NCBI RefSeq assembly: GCF_018476885.1
Contig: NZ_JAHCVJ010000005.1
Coordinates: forward strand, 186,001-250,000
DNA: 64,000 nucleotides
Reading direction: 5' to 3'
Source: Geoanaerobacter pelophilus
GTDB lineage: Bacteria; Desulfobacterota; Desulfuromonadia; Geobacterales; DSM-12255
This document shows positions 33,681 to 42,050 of this stretch, piece after piece. The notes under the pieces are model-generated. The model did no database searches. It worked only from the letters and a program-made list of their open reading frames with translations, and was not told where the DNA came from. Every line of letters starts with the position of its first letter. Positions within the stretch are counted from its first letter, which is position 1. Position numbers and translations under genes: made by a program.

Positions 33681-34169
33681 TCAACAAACTTCGACAATGT
33701 CATACTCCGTGCGGCAGATGCCCGCCTCGATCTCGACAGAATCTCCAACGCATTTGCCAATAAGCTCTCGTCCCATGGGCGAGCCTGGGGTAATCAACAC
33801 GATTTCTTGTCCTTGATGCTCGATCTTCAAACCCCCTTCGATTGGTCCGATGAATACCAGTTTTCTCGCACCCAAGGGATCCTCCAAGGCGACTAGCGAG
33901 GTCAGGCGAATAGTCTCATCGTTTGCCTCGTACAGTTTTAGTTGTTTGTAAATCTCTATCGATTTCCGTATTTCTCGGGCGCGATTAGCCTGCCCTTGGG
34001 CCACATACGATGCTTCCAGGGCAAGCGTGTCATACTTGTTGTCAGGAATGTTCTCTTCGTGGGTTGCTGCCGCGTGGGCAGTCTTGGCCGCGGTCAGAAG
34101 AACATGCAGATCGTCGGTGAGCTGTGAGATTATCTTCTGCAGAAGTTCCTGCTTGTCAATGTTCAGCAT
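33681..34169 (-). CDS. GreA/GreB-family transcription factor-like protein
   Basis: The 162-residue protein has an N-terminal helical coiled-coil-like part and a C-terminal FKBP-like Gre domain. The latter shows KLVFIGPIEGGLKIEHQGQE, IVLITPGSPMGRELIGKCVGD and a final EYDIVEV strand. The conserved acidic tip of canonical GreA (the D/E pair at the hairpin end) is not obvious: residues HAAATHEENIPDNKYDT lie there. It may thus be a Gre-like paralogue that binds RNA polymerase without transcript cleavage. It is first in a possible three-gene operon with the two small genes downstream. Confidence 0.8.
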   Translation of the reverse strand: MLNIDKQELLQKIISQLTDDLHVLLTAAKTAHAAATHEENIPDNKYDTLALEASYVAQGQANRAREIRKSIEIYKQLKLYEANDETIRLTSLVALEDPLGARKLVFIGPIEGGLKIEHQGQEIVLITPGSPMGRELIGKCVGDSVEIEAGICRTEYDIVEVC

Positions 34170-34218
34170 CTAGTCACTCACCGAATATTGCGTAAGGTAT
34201 TGTTACGGCTGTCAGGGC

Positions 34219-34380
34219 TCAAAGCTGATGGATTCCAGGCATCGTGTCATCATGTAGCAGCAAATTCGGTCGGGCGTATGCAGACCTGGCAATGCCGCTT
34301 TCACCATCTTCAGCCACAAGGATTGCAGGCAGGGTCTGCAAGGTAATCGGTAGCAAGGTCCGTGTTCTTCCGATCACCAT
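34219..34380 (-). pseudogene. Receiver-domain remnant downstream of the hybrid kinase
   Basis: A 53-codon frame beginning right after the kinase stop encodes LPAILVAEDGESGIARSAYA, then RPNLLLHDDTMPGIHQL and a stop. It resembles a response-regulator receiver (ILVAEDGES, RPDLLLLD-MPG) in which the phosphate-acceptor region reads HDDTMPGI. The N-terminal strand and the last half of the domain are missing. It looks like the eroded tail of a cognate response regulator gene. It might still be translated as a small protein. Confidence 0.4.
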
Positions 34381-34383
34381 CAA

Positions 34384-36735
34384 TTACGAGGGGGTGCAGT
34401 TGTCCTCATGTCGGCACTCCCTTGTTTTCTCCATGTATTCTTTAAGCAGGGCCAGGATCGCCTTTGTCCGGTAGCTGCCGGCCAGTTCGAGGATTCTTTC
34501 TGCAAAAAAACGGTATTGCGGTTCATCAATGGCCAGCTGAGCTGCCCAAGCCTGGATTTTTCGCACATCGCCCAGCAGGGCCAGCTCATATACCTCTTCA
34601 AGCCCATCCGGTGACGGAATCTCCTGCGTGGTCGGCTCATCTTCACCTGGAGCGACATACTGTGAGGTCTGGAAGTCGGGCTTTACCACGTTCCATTCTA
34701 TCGCGAGCTGTTCCCTGATCCGCTCAAGGAGCAGATCCATCTGGATCGGTTTGGTCACGAAAGCGTCACAGATTGACATGAAGTCTTCTTTGTATGCCGA
34801 ATCAGTGACAGTTGCTGAGGCGCCAATGATTTTGGTCCCGGAAAGCTCCGGAGTCTTGCGGATTGCCCGAGCAGCTTCAAAACCGTCTATGTCGGGCATG
34901 ACCAGATCCATGATTACCAGATCCGGAGAATGGCTCAGCGCGCTTTGCAGGGCATACCGACCGTTTTCCGCAGTAGACACAACGAATCCGAGCGGTTCCA
35001 GCAGCGAGACCAGCACGGAAGTGTTGTTGATGTTGTCGTCTGCCACCAGGATACTCTTGCGCTCTCCATAATAGCCGACAATGCTTTGTTGCTGCAACTT
35101 GTACGGAGTGATCTCCATCTCCAAAACCTGCGGCAACGGCAGTTCCATAAGGAAAGTGCTTCCAGTGCCGATTTTGCTTTCTACCGTGATTGTGCCATGC
35201 ATAAGTGTCAGCAGGCGTTTGGTGATATTCAGCCCCAATCCGGTTCCTTCCCGGACCTGTCGGTTGGTTGCCAGCTGAGTAAACCGGTCGAAAATTGTTT
35301 CAAGCTTTTCCTGGGGGATACCGACACCAGTGTCGGTCACTTCACAGCGTAAGATGCCGTCTTCGGCATAATCATAGGCCACGCGAAGGGTGATTCCTCC
35401 TTTGCGGGTATACTTGACTGCATTGCTCAGCAGATTTAACAGGATTTGCCGAAGCTTGCGTTCATCTCCTTTGACATATTGCGGCAGAGTGGTTGTTGCT
35501 TCATAAAGGAATCGCAGCTCCTTCTCCTCTGCCTGCAGTTTGGTGAGATTAAACACCTGGCGCACAAGAGCAGGAAGGTCAAAGGGGGCTTCGTCGATAT
35601 CCATTTTGCATGCCTCGATCTTGCCCACATCCAGGATGTCATTGATCAGCATCAGCAGGTGCTCACCGCTGGAGCGCATGATCTCCAGCTGTTGTTGCTG
35701 GGTTTCGTTCAGGTTTTCCTGGCGTTTGAGAATCTGGGCATAGCCGAGAATGGCGTTCAACGGCGTACGCAGTTCATGGCTCATACTGGAAAGGAAATCG
35801 CTCTTGGCGCGGTTGGCTGATTCTGCCTGCTCCTTGGCAAGAGTCAATTCCGTCGTCCGCTCCGCAACCAGGTCTTCGAGGTGGTCGCGATGGCGTTTCA
35901 ATTCATCTTCCCGCTCCTTTATGGCGCGGCTCATCCGGTTGAATTCGGTCGACAGTTTCCCGATTTCGCTTTTGGGGGAATTGACCGATACCTCCGGATG
36001 CTCCCCTTCCTGGATCTCCTTAACAGCGTTAATAAGGGTATACAAGGGACGTGATGCCAGAGTTATGAACAGGTAAAGCAGCAGCACGCCGGCAGTGGAA
36101 AAGGCAACTGCCAGTAAGGCGCCGCGGATGATAATTTGGCGTTCGGATTTGCTCATGACCTCTTTGGAGAGACCGATGCGCACCCAGCCGATTTGCTCCC
36201 TTACGGTCGGCGTTGATTCGTTTCCTTCCAGAAGAAAGAACCCTTCACTCGCTTTTACGGTAAAAACCGGCACCATGAATTCAAAAAAATCGTCATGTTC
36301 GGAAAAACTGGGTGCCAGCGTCGAAGCTTTATCCAGCAACGTCCCGACCGGATGGCGTTTTCCCTCATGGAGCAAAACTTCTGCGCGTGTGGTCAGGAAC
36401 GATACGAATGCAATGTCTTTAATAGCCATCACTGAACGAGCCGAGCTTCTCAGTTGCTCGATATTTTCTGACAACAGCGACAGCTCGGCGTTGCCGGCGG
36501 CAAGGGCAGCGACGGTTTCTCCCTTTTCGATGATTTCGTTGCGCAGAATTTTTCTCTCAGTGGAGATCGACTCAAGGGTATAAATCAGGGAGATAATGAT
36601 GATCATCGGGAACAGAAACAACAACGCCTGTCCCTTGAATGTCAAAGGAACCAGGGCCTTGAATCTATTGCGGCGCTGTCCGGGCATAGGATCGTTGCTG
36701 TGCTGTGGGCCTGTCATTATCCGGTCCGGTGTCAT
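34384..36735 (-). CDS. Hybrid sensor histidine kinase (periplasmic sensor, HAMP, kinase, receiver)
   Basis: The product is 783 residues. It has an N-terminal membrane helix (about 33-52), a periplasmic domain of about 150 residues, a second helix (about 205-228), HAMP ([20 protein letters not shown]) and a short coiled coil. HisKA follows with the phosphorylated His in [14 protein letters not shown], then HATPase ([25 protein letters not shown]), a receiver (ILVADDN, D in [12 protein letters not shown]) and a helical C-terminal tail. Its start overlaps the stop of the upstream periplasmic binding protein gene (ATGA), so that protein probably delivers the signal. The expected response regulator downstream is only a remnant. 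Confidence 0.92.
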   Translation of the reverse strand: MTPDRIMTGPQHSNDPMPGQRRNRFKALVPLTFKGQALLFLFPMIIIISLIYTLESISTERKILRNEIIEKGETVAALAAGNAELSLLSENIEQLRSSARSVMAIKDIAFVSFLTTRAEVLLHEGKRHPVGTLLDKASTLAPSFSEHDDFFEFMVPVFTVKASEGFFLLEGNESTPTVREQIGWVRIGLSKEVMSKSERQIIIRGALLAVAFSTAGVLLLYLFITLASRPLYTLINAVKEIQEGEHPEVSVNSPKSEIGKLSTEFNRMSRAIKEREDELKRHRDHLEDLVAERTTELTLAKEQAESANRAKSDFLSSMSHELRTPLNAILGYAQILKRQENLNETQQQQLEIMRSSGEHLLMLINDILDVGKIEACKMDIDEAPFDLPALVRQVFNLTKLQAEEKELRFLYEATTTLPQYVKGDERKLRQILLNLLSNAVKYTRKGGITLRVAYDYAEDGILRCEVTDTGVGIPQEKLETIFDRFTQLATNRQVREGTGLGLNITKRLLTLMHGTITVESKIGTGSTFLMELPLPQVLEMEITPYKLQQQSIVGYYGERKSILVADDNINNTSVLVSLLEPLGFVVSTAENGRYALQSALSHSPDLVIMDLVMPDIDGFEAARAIRKTPELSGTKIIGASATVTDSAYKEDFMSICDAFVTKPIQMDLLLERIREQLAIEWNVVKPDFQTSQYVAPGEDEPTTQEIPSPDGLEEVYELALLGDVRKIQAWAAQLAIDEPQYRFFAERILELAGSYRTKAILALLKEYMEKTRECRHEDNCTPS

Positions 36736-37646
36736 TGATAGACCTTCTTTGCCTTTTTCAACATTTCATCCGGTATGGCAATTCCCATCTTCCGCGCAGT
36801 ATTGCTGTTGACGTACAGATTGTATCTTCGCGGCGGAGACGACGAGATTTCGGCAGCCTCGCTCCCGCTCAGAATGGCTTGCACCTTTTCGGCAATTTGT
36901 CTGCTGACCGTTTTGGGGTCGAATACCAGGGCAAAGAGTGATCCTTGCTTGACGTTCGCCTCCGAGATGCCGAGCAGCGGGATATTGTTCCTGAACGAGA
37001 ACAGGTAGATATTTGCCATGACCTGAGCGGTGAGAAGGCTTGTATCAGGAAGCAGCAATAGTGATCTGGCGCCTTGGAGCCGGTTGACGGTACTGACCAG
37101 TTCCGCTGAACTGGTAACATGATAAGTGTCAATATGGGCTGCTTCACTAGTGAGCAGCCCTTTTACCAGGTTTGGGCTGCCCACTACCGAAACTCTGGCA
37201 ATCGAGGGGAGATATTTTCTGATAGCCGCCACATATTCGCTTACCGGAGGTGACATGTAGACACCGGTGATGTTGGCTCTGCCGCTCTTTGGCGGGACTA
37301 CCACGAGTCCATAGACCACGGCAACCGAAGGTGGCAACCGCATGGCTTCGCTGAGCGCATCCATCCCCAGGGCAACGACGATCTGCGCTGCCTCCCGTTC
37401 CACAACGGCACCAAGTCTTCCCTTTATTTCCGAGGTAGCATACTCTTTGCCCTGGGTTCTGAGGCCCAGCTGGATCTCGGAGACAACATCGCTAACCAGG
37501 GCAAACTGGGTATCTCCGATTATGAGGACTTTGGCGGCGTAGGCGGGTGAGGCCAATAGCACCAGGAATAGCAGTAAAAACACCGTGGAGTGAAAATGGC
37601 GATTTGAGAGCTGAGGAGTCCTGTTATGGGGTACTGTGATGTTCAA
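36732..37646 (-). CDS. Periplasmic ABC-transporter substrate-binding-like protein (PF04392 type), sensor partner
   Basis: The 304-residue protein has a signal peptide (cleavage near AYA|AK) and the two-lobed fold of the ABC_sub_bind family: [17 protein letters not shown], a middle [16 protein letters not shown] and [20 protein letters not shown], then the family-typical ending [20 protein letters not shown]. No permease or ATPase is nearby. It is translationally coupled to the hybrid kinase, so it likely binds a ligand in the periplasm and signals through the kinase. Ligand unknown. TGGCAC occurs about 37 bases upstream, without a matching -12 box. Confidence 0.82.
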   Translation of the reverse strand: MNITVPHNRTPQLSNRHFHSTVFLLLFLVLLASPAYAAKVLIIGDTQFALVSDVVSEIQLGLRTQGKEYATSEIKGRLGAVVEREAAQIVVALGMDALSEAMRLPPSVAVVYGLVVVPPKSGRANITGVYMSPPVSEYVAAIRKYLPSIARVSVVGSPNLVKGLLTSEAAHIDTYHVTSSAELVSTVNRLQGARSLLLLPDTSLLTAQVMANIYLFSFRNNIPLLGISEANVKQGSLFALVFDPKTVSRQIAEKVQAILSGSEAAEISSSPPRRYNLYVNSNTARKMGIAIPDEMLKKAKKVYQ

Positions 37647-37733
37647 TGAGCCGGTTCCGGTTGGTTCTCAATAGGTGGAGTGCCAAAGAATAGTTGGATT
37701 TGTCGTTACCAGAATGAAATATACCATCTTTTT

Positions 37734-39422
37734 TTAAGTGTACAGTTTTTCCAGTGATGCTATGCGCGATTGTATCGGCGGCACTGCTTCTTGGTCGATG
37801 ATGACATCGAGCACGGTTGGCATGCCGGATGATATGATTTCTTCAATAAGTTCCCGGTTTATCTGGCCCGGTTCCGTAATTCTGATACCCCTGGCGCCCA
37901 ACCCCTCAGCGAGTTTCACGAAATCCACCGGCGCAAATCCGGAGGGAATCCCTTCCGGTATCCCTGAGAGTTTCCTGGCATGGTAAACCATGCCGAGCAT
38001 GGAGTTGTTCATGACCACCCAGATCACCGGAATCTTGTAATTGACGGCAGTAGCCACCTCCATGCCGTTCATCAGGAAGGAGCCGTCTCCCACTATGGAT
38101 ACCACCGGTCTGGCACCGGCAGCAAGCTTTGCCCCGATTGCCGCTGCTGTCGCAAACCCCATGGACGCAAAGCCGAGGCCGACATAAAAGGTATAGGGCT
38201 GGGTAATCGGCAAGTGGTGAATAGCCCAGGCCATGCTGTTACCGTTGTCGACAAAGTAAATAGTGTCTTCCGGCAGGCTGTCGGACAGATCTTTGATCAT
38301 TCGTGCCGGCTTGTAAGGGAGGTTGTCACAGGTGTCTGGTGTCACTGCGAACTCTTCCTTGATGGCCTGAACTTCCTGACGCCTGCTAACGCCCAGTTTG
38401 CCACTGGTCTTGCTTTGTCTGAGCAACTGGTGGGCCAGTTCATGCAAAACGGTTTTGGCGTCTCCGGCGATACCGACGTCCACATAGTAGTTTTTACCGA
38501 TTTCATTACAGTCGATATCGATCTGAATTAAAGATTTCATTGGCCGCAATCTCTTGTCCCAGCCTGATGTCACGAATTCATTGAAACTGGTTCCGACTGC
38601 CAGCATGACATCCACATCCCTGCTGAGAATGTATTCTTGTGAAACCAGGGAACCGGCGAATCCCAATACCCCAAGGGATAAAGGGTGCGCCTCGCTGATG
38701 ACACCCTTGGCCTTGGGAGAGGTGGCAACCGGGATGTCCATCATCTCAGCCAGCATCAACAGCTCTTTATCTGCTTGCGAAAGCACCGAACCCCAGCCGG
38801 CCACGATGACTGGCCTTTCCGCTTCCATCAAGAGCTTTGCCGCCTCTATGACCCCTTCCCGGTCAAACCCCAGAACCTGAGTGGTATTGCAGCGTCCGTT
38901 GCTATCCCCGGCCTTGCGTTTCATGATATCAGTGGGGAGATTCAGGTGAACCGGTCCTTTTCTGCCGCTTAGCGCCAGTCTTCTTGCCTTGGAGATCATC
39001 TCCCAGGCCTTTTTTTCGTTGATAACGATGTCGCTGTATTTAGAGATATGCCGGAACATGCTGACGATGCTGAAGCTCTGCACGGCAAATTCCTGGATGG
39101 CCCCTTTGCCGAATAAAGAGGTTGCCACCTGGCCGGTCAGAGCGATCACTGGGATGGAATCGCCACAGGATGAGGCCAGGCCGGTAATCATGTTTGTGGC
39201 GCCGGGCCCTGCGGTGCTGCAACAGACGGAAATATTACCGCTGACCCTGGCAAAACCGTCAGCCATGAAAGCCGCTCCTTCTTCGTGCTTGGCCACGATC
39301 ACCTTGATCTTGCTCTTGTGCAGGGCGTTGTTGAGCGGCTCAATCGCCCCGCCGGGAACGCCAAAGACATACTCCACGCCATGTTTTTCCAGATAATCGA
39401 CAATGACCTCTGCAGCATTCAT
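37734..39422 (-). CDS. Acetolactate synthase-like thiamine diphosphate enzyme
   Basis: The product is 562 residues from the ATG at 39422, eight bases after AAGGAG. An earlier in-frame start at 39563 lacks a site and adds 47 unrelated residues. All three domains of the acetolactate synthase/pyruvate oxidase group are present. The N-terminal PYR domain has the catalytic Glu in AKHEEGAAFMADGFAR, then TAGPGATNM. The middle domain reads AERPVIVAGWGSV. The C-terminal PP domain has the ThDP/Mg motif GDGSFLMNGMEVATA ending in MNN. The function may be acetolactate synthase, or a related oxalyl-CoA/sulfoacetaldehyde or benzoin-type lyase. No regulatory subunit gene (ilvH) is adjacent, arguing against a housekeeping role. 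Confidence 0.85.
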   Translation of the reverse strand: MNAAEVIVDYLEKHGVEYVFGVPGGAIEPLNNALHKSKIKVIVAKHEEGAAFMADGFARVSGNISVCCSTAGPGATNMITGLASSCGDSIPVIALTGQVATSLFGKGAIQEFAVQSFSIVSMFRHISKYSDIVINEKKAWEMISKARRLALSGRKGPVHLNLPTDIMKRKAGDSNGRCNTTQVLGFDREGVIEAAKLLMEAERPVIVAGWGSVLSQADKELLMLAEMMDIPVATSPKAKGVISEAHPLSLGVLGFAGSLVSQEYILSRDVDVMLAVGTSFNEFVTSGWDKRLRPMKSLIQIDIDCNEIGKNYYVDVGIAGDAKTVLHELAHQLLRQSKTSGKLGVSRRQEVQAIKEEFAVTPDTCDNLPYKPARMIKDLSDSLPEDTIYFVDNGNSMAWAIHHLPITQPYTFYVGLGFASMGFATAAAIGAKLAAGARPVVSIVGDGSFLMNGMEVATAVNYKIPVIWVVMNNSMLGMVYHARKLSGIPEGIPSGFAPVDFVKLAEGLGARGIRITEPGQINRELIEEIISSGMPTVLDVIIDQEAVPPIQSRIASLEKLYT

Positions 39423-39645
39423 CGCATTCTCCTTTCTCGTTATATCGAGTGCTTGGTAACTATTCTGAAATCTTTTCTTAATTTTTCTCCAAAATTTGCA
39501 TTTTGCCTGAGATGTGGCATTGTCAATCTGGGAAAAATTCAGGCACTGGCTGCATATCGACATTTTTTGCGATATTTTGTTTAACTGTTTTTCAAAACAA
39601 AAATTTCACCCGGATTCCTGGGGCGGGTACCAAGGAGGAACATCA

Positions 39646-40395
39646 ATGCAGAAACTATCCGGCAAGAACGCCCTGATCACGGGGGGCAACAGCGGTATCG
39701 GACTGGCTACTGCCAGACTCTTTAGGGAACACGGGGCGAGTCTCATTATCACTGGACGCGATCAGGCAAGTCTGGCAGAGGCGCGGACGGCTCTGGGCGA
39801 GGATGTCCTCGCTGTGCAGAGCGACGCCGGCAATCTTGCTGATATCGAACAGTTGATGAATGTTGCAAAGGAGCGGTGCGGACAACTGGATGTTCTGTTT
39901 GTCAATGCCGGCATGGCCCTGGCAGCGCCGTTTGAGTTGGTGGCAGAAAACATCTTTGACGAGATGGTGGCAGTCAACATCAAGGGGATCTTTTTTACCA
40001 TTCAGAAGGCTTTGCCACTGCTGGCGAATGGCTCCTCGGTAATTATCACAACTTCAATCACCAACCAGATGGGATCTCCCAACTTCAGCGTGTACGGCGC
40101 CTGCAAGGCAGCGCAGCGCTCCTTGGTAAAATCGCTGGGCTTGGAGTTGATCGGCAGGGGGATTCGAGTCAATGCCATCAGCCCCGGCCCGATCGCCACA
40201 CCGATGTATGGTAGGGTAGGTCTGCCGAACGAGGTCGAACAAATGGTCAAGGCCGAAATCCAGGGCAAATCGCCGCTAAAGCGTTTCGGCGAATCGGAAG
40301 AAGTCGCCAAGGTTGCATTGTTTCTCGCTTCCGATGATTCCTCGTATATCGTTGGTGACGAGATCGTGGTGGATGGCGGCATGAGCCTTCTTTAG
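39646..40395 (+). CDS. Short-chain dehydrogenase/reductase (SDR family)
   Basis: The product is 249 residues from the ATG at 39646 behind AAGGAGG. The full SDR signature is present: TGGNSGIG (residues 12-19), NAG (87-89), and catalytic S137, Y150 and K154, with GDEIVVDGGMSLL at the end. TGRDQAS after the second strand suggests NADP(H). It is divergent from the acetolactate-synthase-like gene and followed by two citrate-synthase-fold genes in the same direction (gap of 32 bases). The three may form an operon for an unknown keto-acid or acyl-CoA pathway. Confidence 0.86.
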   Translation: MQKLSGKNALITGGNSGIGLATARLFREHGASLIITGRDQASLAEARTALGEDVLAVQSDAGNLADIEQLMNVAKERCGQLDVLFVNAGMALAAPFELVAENIFDEMVAVNIKGIFFTIQKALPLLANGSSVIITTSITNQMGSPNFSVYGACKAAQRSLVKSLGLELIGRGIRVNAISPGPIATPMYGRVGLPNEVEQMVKAEIQGKSPLKRFGESEEVAKVALFLASDDSSYIVGDEIVVDGGMSLL

Positions 40396-40427
40396 CAGAG
40401 CAGAATATCTCTTTTATAGGTGAGAGT

Positions 40428-41231
40428 ATGAGTGACGAGAAACCTGCCGAACAGATTCGAACCCGTATCTGGCTGGAAGAACCGGAGCCGGACAACCCCT
40501 TTGCGACCAGGGCTGCTTACTGCCATGGCTATGATGTTTACGGCGCTATGCTTGGCCAGGCTCGCTGGGTGGAGATGCTCTATTTGCTCTTTCGCGGCGA
40601 TGCCCCAACACCTGCTCAGTCTGAACTGCTTGAAGCTGTTGCTGTGGCTCTGGCCAACCCAGGCCCGCGCGACCCATCGGTGCATGCCGCCATGTGCGGC
40701 GGTGTCGGCGGGTCAACGGCTGCCGCTTCCTTGATTGCTGCCCTGGCTGTTGGCGCGGGACAACTCTCCGGAGGCCGCGAACTGTTGCTGTCCATGGAGG
40801 CGTGGCACAGTTGCGGCATGGACCTTGATGCCTGGCAGCGCCGGATGACTGCCCCTGGCGACGACACGGCCTCAATCTGGCCGACACCGGAACACCCGCC
40901 CGGATTCGACCCGCACGGCGTCACCACGACCACCATCGTGAAGCAAACCATTGCCTGTCTTGCCGCTATGAGCACCGGGCCCCGGCTTCCCTGGCTTGAG
41001 GAAAACCTGTCAAGCCTTGAGGCTGCTGCAGGCTGCCCCTTGGCCATGAGCGGTGTGGCGGCAGCAGCATTCTCTGACCTTGGATTTTCCCCGGAGCAGG
41101 GGGAGATGCTCTTCCTGTTGTTGCGCCTGCCCGGAGCCGCAGCCCATGCCCTGGAACAGTGGAAGTATGGCCACAAGAAATTTCCGTTTTTCAAGATAGA
41201 GCTTGAAAGCGACTCCGAGGAGGTCAAATGA
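40428..41231 (+). CDS. Citrate-synthase-fold protein A (short paralogue, first of a pair)
   Basis: The 267-residue protein shows segments of the citrate synthase/citryl-CoA lyase superfamily: RTRIWLEEPEPDNPFATRAA, ARWVEMLYLLFRGDAPT, GGSTAAASLIAALAVGAGQL, and FSPEQGEMLFLLLRLPGAAA near the end. It is much shorter than citrate synthase (about 430). Where citrate synthases have the catalytic His of GPLHGG, it has GQLSGG. It may have lost catalysis or may work only together with the following paralogue, whose start overlaps its stop by four bases. The name citryl-CoA lyase has been used for such proteins, but activity cannot be inferred here. Confidence 0.65.
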   Translation: MSDEKPAEQIRTRIWLEEPEPDNPFATRAAYCHGYDVYGAMLGQARWVEMLYLLFRGDAPTPAQSELLEAVAVALANPGPRDPSVHAAMCGGVGGSTAAASLIAALAVGAGQLSGGRELLLSMEAWHSCGMDLDAWQRRMTAPGDDTASIWPTPEHPPGFDPHGVTTTTIVKQTIACLAAMSTGPRLPWLEENLSSLEAAAGCPLAMSGVAAAAFSDLGFSPEQGEMLFLLLRLPGAAAHALEQWKYGHKKFPFFKIELESDSEEVK

Positions 41232-42046
41232 ACGGGCCCGAACTTTTGCAGCAGCATGCCGATTGCCTGAAGAGCCGTATGGGGGGCTGCTTCCCCGGTG
41301 AACGAGCGGTGTTCCGCGGCCATGACCTACATGTGGAACTGAAAGATATGGATTGGGTCGAGCTCTATGTCTTCGGCATCACCGGTCGCCGCTTTACCAG
41401 GGAGCAACTGCGGCTGATGCATGCGATCTGGGTCTATACAAGTTATCCGGATGCCCGCATCTGGAACAACCGGGTGGCTGCCTTGGCAGGCAGCGCGCGC
41501 AGCACCGGAACCTTGGGGGTAGCTGCGGCACTTGCAGTTTCCGAGGCCTCAATTTACGGACGTGGCATAGATATCAAGGCAGTTGAATTTATTATTACTA
41601 CTCGCAAGGAGTTGGACAACGGAGCCGAGCTTGCCGACTGCGTGCAGAAGGAGTTGAAAAAACACCGAGGCATCGCCGGCTTTGGGCGACCCCTTGCATC
41701 CGGTGATGAGCGCATCGCCCCAATTATGGCTCTGGCTCGCTCGCTCGGACTTGACCAGGGACCACATTTGCGGCTGGCCTTTACGGTTAACGAATTCTTG
41801 CTCTCCGGCCGTTGGCGGCTCGGCATGAATTTCGGCGCCATTGCCGCCGCCTTAGGCGCTGATCTGGGTTTGTCGACTCGCGAATATTATCTGTTTGTCT
41901 TCCCGGCATTCCTGGCCGGCATGCCGCCATGCTTCATTGAGAGCGCTCAACAACCCGAGGGGACTCTTTTCCCATTATCATGCGGCCATATCCTCTACGA
42001 AGGGGCGCAAAAACGAGCGTGGAATCCCTCGCAGTCTAAACCGTAA
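41228..42046 (+). CDS. Citrate-synthase-fold protein B (short paralogue, second of a pair)
   Basis: The 272-residue protein is related to the first: LRLMHAIWVYTSYPDARIWN resembles the citrate synthase dimer helices. HRGIAGFGRPLASGDERI takes the place of the GFGHRVY-DPR loop, whose active-site His is here Arg-Pro. The C-terminal SGRWRLGMNFGAIAAALGAD matches the SG-YR-LGIP helix region. It is translationally coupled to protein A. Two half-size, catalytically altered copies in tandem suggest a hetero-oligomer in which the active site is shared or replaced. The function is not known to me. Confidence 0.62.
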   Translation: MNGPELLQQHADCLKSRMGGCFPGERAVFRGHDLHVELKDMDWVELYVFGITGRRFTREQLRLMHAIWVYTSYPDARIWNNRVAALAGSARSTGTLGVAAALAVSEASIYGRGIDIKAVEFIITTRKELDNGAELADCVQKELKKHRGIAGFGRPLASGDERIAPIMALARSLGLDQGPHLRLAFTVNEFLLSGRWRLGMNFGAIAAALGADLGLSTREYYLFVFPAFLAGMPPCFIESAQQPEGTLFPLSCGHILYEGAQKRAWNPSQSKP

Positions 42047-42050
42047 CAGG

